A stretch of DNA of 64,000 bases from Enterocloster clostridioformis (GTDB lineage: Bacteria; Bacillota; Clostridia; Lachnospirales; Lachnospiraceae). This document shows, piece by piece, positions 62,008 to 64,000 of this stretch (positions are counted from its first letter, which is position 1; each line of letters starts with the position of its first letter). The position numbers and the translations under genes were made by a program. The stretch lies in contig NZ_JAIWZC010000001.1 of NCBI RefSeq assembly GCF_020297485.1, positions 1,674,001 through 1,738,000 on the forward strand, given 5' to 3'. The notes beneath the pieces were generated by a model, which saw nothing but the letters and a program-made list of their open reading frames with translations, made no database searches and had not been told where the DNA came from.

Positions 62008-63054
62008 TTATGATTGAGAATTCATCAAATGTTCTGCCTTAATTGCATACCCATATGCTTCTAAATTGACTTTACGCAAATATTTTAATTTTGTCATATC
62101 TGCAGTACAAAACTTTTGGGTGGAGAATTCCATAGGATTCTCAATTTTCTTATAGGGCTGTCTCTTCAACAGGCATGCAGCCATATACATGACTTTGGCA
62201 GCTCGTCCCACGGCCGTTTCCGGAGAATAATTCTCTGCATAAATATGTCCCCGCAAATCACGTATCCCCTGTACATATAAAGGATACTCTTCTGAGAAAA
62301 GAGCACCACGAGATGCAATACAGGCTGCCGACATATAGGTATCCTTAATTGCATCCCCTACTGCTATGTCATTCCCCCGATAAGAAATTTCTTCCGCTGC
62401 CACTTTAAAATATGTATCATACACCAGCTCAAAATCTGTAAATTCGTCTAGCAATGTTCCGACATCGTACATCTGCTTCATCACTTCCATATCTTTTTTA
62501 ACATTTAATGGAATCCCTGTTGTATGTGGTGCGAATGCTGTCAGTTTGTCACCAAGAATACAGTTGATATCTGGTGTTTTTACCAACAGGAATTCTGGCT
62601 CGGTTAATAATAAATCATTTTTTATTTCACAGTCCACCACTCTGGCATAAGGATTTTCTGCAAATAAAATATCTAATAGAATATAAATATCTTTTCCGGT
62701 AATCGGAGACTGGTAAGTAAATTTAAAATGCCTCTTTTCAATGCTGTTTCTGCCAATGCGTACCTGTTCCTCACATTGCTTAAACGGAAATATTGTTGAT
62801 GCTTTAGAAATATATGTGTCCACATCAGTATCTGGTGCAACAATAATATCTATATCCGTAGATAATCTCATAGGATGCTTTAACAAAAGGAGCAGGCAGG
62901 TGCCTCCTTTGAAAACAAACGGCATTTCTACCTGCCTGATCGCCTCTAACAAGCCAAATGCAAATACTGCCCTTTCTAAAAGCGCAGGATCTTTTTTGCT
63001 TTGTTTCTGTAACATCCGGATATGTGATTCATCAAAGTTTTCTTTAGTGAGCAT
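62008..63054 (-). CDS. abiEii: AbiEii-type nucleotidyltransferase toxin
   Basis: A 348-residue protein with the nucleotidyltransferase motif FVFKGGTCLLLL followed by STDIDIIV near residues 42-68, the GGT..S.DxD pattern of AbiEii toxins. AbiE systems are type IV toxin-antitoxins that stop growth after phage infection; related toxins modify tRNA. It starts 4 bases after its antitoxin gene. A decayed relative lies at 52030. Confidence 0.85.
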   Translation of the reverse strand: MLTKENFDESHIRMLQKQSKKDPALLERAVFAFGLLEAIRQVEMPFVFKGGTCLLLLLKHPMRLSTDIDIIVAPDTDVDTYISKASTIFPFKQCEEQVRIGRNSIEKRHFKFTYQSPITGKDIYILLDILFAENPYARVVDCEIKNDLLLTEPEFLLVKTPDINCILGDKLTAFAPHTTGIPLNVKKDMEVMKQMYDVGTLLDEFTDFELVYDTYFKVAAEEISYRGNDIAVGDAIKDTYMSAACIASRGALFSEEYPLYVQGIRDLRGHIYAENYSPETAVGRAAKVMYMAACLLKRQPYKKIENPMEFSTQKFCTADMTKLKYLRKVNLEAYGYAIKAEHLMNSQS

Positions 63055-63058
63055 AAAT

Positions 63059-63796
63059 TTATTTCTCCGTTCTGAGTTTTATTGTTGTCTGGCTCTGAAT
63101 AATTTTTAAAATATCATCTTTTACATGTCGTCGCTTTGCATAACGGAACATCTGGCTTTCATCAATAATATACTTTTGAAACGCCTGCTCCAGTACATCT
63201 GGATATTCTCCCTCACTGAAGGTTGTCTTTATCACTTTCTCTGCAGTCATATCAACGAGCATTTTTTCAAGGCAAGTATGCCATACTGCTTTCTTTCCTT
63301 TTGGTGCTTCTGTCAGCAGCTTACCTATAATGACAAAATCATCCTGCCAATATAAGTGATACTCCTTTACAGAAGGATTTAATAAAATCTTTCCCGGGAA
63401 CTTTTCTTTCAATGTTTCAAAAACAAAATCACCCAAATCTGCCTCAACAAACACAAAGACCGTATTATGAGCAATCTGATGATTTAAAAATTCATTCATC
63501 TGTACCAGCTCAAAAATCCGATATTCTAAAAAAGGGTGTTTTTCATAGATTATTTTTTGTATCTCTGTTGCAAACTCTGAATACCCATAATAATATATTG
63601 GCATCTGATTATCCGGAATACAATACAGATTCCTTCCGGCTCTCGCAATTTGCCCTAATTCCAACAAGCGCTGCATTTTCAATTTATAAGACGCCGGGCT
63701 CAGTCCTTTATACTGTTCTTCTAAAACCTGGAAAAGCTCCTGCCTGCCAAAGGGTTCCTTATCCTTTAATAAAGATATACCGCTTTCATTGATCAT
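63059..63796 (-). CDS. abiEi: AbiEi-type antitoxin (DUF6577-like)
   Basis: A 245-residue protein: an N-terminal winged helix (FGRQELFQVLEEQYKGLSPA, then LLELGQIARAGRNLYCIP) and a C-terminal domain of the DUF6577 type. In AbiE systems the first gene is the antitoxin and autorepressor. Its promoter is framed by matching TTAGCATATCGGCATTTT repeats. GGAG lies 9 bases before the ATG. Confidence 0.8.
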   Translation of the reverse strand: MINESGISLLKDKEPFGRQELFQVLEEQYKGLSPASYKLKMQRLLELGQIARAGRNLYCIPDNQMPIYYYGYSEFATEIQKIIYEKHPFLEYRIFELVQMNEFLNHQIAHNTVFVFVEADLGDFVFETLKEKFPGKILLNPSVKEYHLYWQDDFVIIGKLLTEAPKGKKAVWHTCLEKMLVDMTAEKVIKTTFSEGEYPDVLEQAFQKYIIDESQMFRYAKRRHVKDDILKIIQSQTTIKLRTEK

Positions 63797-63809
63797 AAAA
63801 TCATCTCCA

Positions 63810-63927
63810 TTAGCATATCGGCATTTTCTGTTTAAAAGTGCCGATTTTCTATTCCTATCCTAAATCTTTTCCTTTCATTTGTCAATTAGCATATCGGCAT
63901 TTTTTACAGCAAATGCCGATATGCTAA
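63810..63927 (-). promoter_or_regulatory. abiE promoter and AbiEi-type operators
   Basis: Minus strand: TTGACA (63880-63885), 17-base spacer, TAGGAT (63857-63862). Upstream is a perfect 17-base inverted repeat, TTAGCATATCGGCATTT at 63886-63902 and its complement at 63911-63927. A further copy lies at 63810-63827 next to the ribosome site, and a half copy at 63836-63848. Inverted-repeat operators bound by AbiEi are known in other AbiE systems. Confidence 0.75.
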
Positions 63928-64000
63928 ATCTATATTTACTGTCTTTCGTATATCATGCCAATAATCAATTTGATTATACAATATCAGACAAGCGCGGCAT

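Noticed and set aside
1..64000. CRISPR array, tRNA or rRNA genes
   Set aside because: No regularly spaced short repeats and no tRNA- or rRNA-like stretches were noticed on reading; a dedicated search could not be run.
1..64000. Relaxase, coupling protein or type IV secretion genes that would prove conjugation
   Set aside because: None was found among the frames; PcfJ/PcfK and the Tad pilus are suggestive only.

Overview
The window looks like a large mobile element (integrative element or big plasmid) of a low-to-mid GC Clostridia, most likely Lachnospiraceae. Reasons: strong AAGGAGG-type ribosome sites, occasional TTG/GTG starts, and a gene set typical of gut Lachnospiraceae elements (DUF3268, DUF932, DUF4942, DUF4313, PcfJ/PcfK, several sigma-like factors, a ParM/ParR segregation pair). 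No rRNA, tRNA or core housekeeping operon was seen, and no relaxase or type IV coupling/secretion gene lies in this window, so conjugation itself is not shown.

Layout. 1-5.8 kb: a Tad/Flp-type pilus assembly operon (prepilin peptidase end, CpaB, TadZ-like ATPase, CpaF, TadB, TadC, small pilin-like protein). 5.9-20 kb: plus-strand accessory genes: zinc finger, sigma factors, SSB, DUF932 protein, a DUF4942 / DNA methyltransferase / SNF2-type helicase trio, DUF4313 protein. An IS630-family element interrupts one gene at 7.9-9.2 kb. 20-21.7 kb: a split sigma factor and an Xre regulator around a repeat-rich control region. 22-35 kb: a cargo segment of more chromosomal character: MFS efflux pump with MerR activator, small enzymes, an amidase, three tandem secreted paralogues, a second insertion sequence, TetR and ECF sigma genes. 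35-48.6 kb, minus strand: Xre, ParM/ParR, PcfJ, PcfK, primase, a repeat-bearing recombination protein, RecD2-like helicase, YqaJ exonuclease. 49-64 kb, AT-rich: a defence island with two metallophosphoesterases, a Gabija-like GajA/GajB pair, a PIN nuclease, and AbiE-type toxin-antitoxin genes, one of them decayed.

The most notable signal is non-coding. The operon headed by SSB (9.6 kb) and the recombination/primase operon (48.9 kb, opposite strand) start from matching promoters carrying the same CTATATATAG box. Each is followed by the same leader of about 150 nt: two nearly identical sequence blocks, three hairpins whose sequences differ but whose pairing is kept, and a Rho-independent terminator before the first gene. 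A third, decayed copy lies at 52.6-52.8 kb, fused to an AbiEii pseudogene. This looks like an element-encoded attenuator or small RNA family linking the DNA-processing modules.
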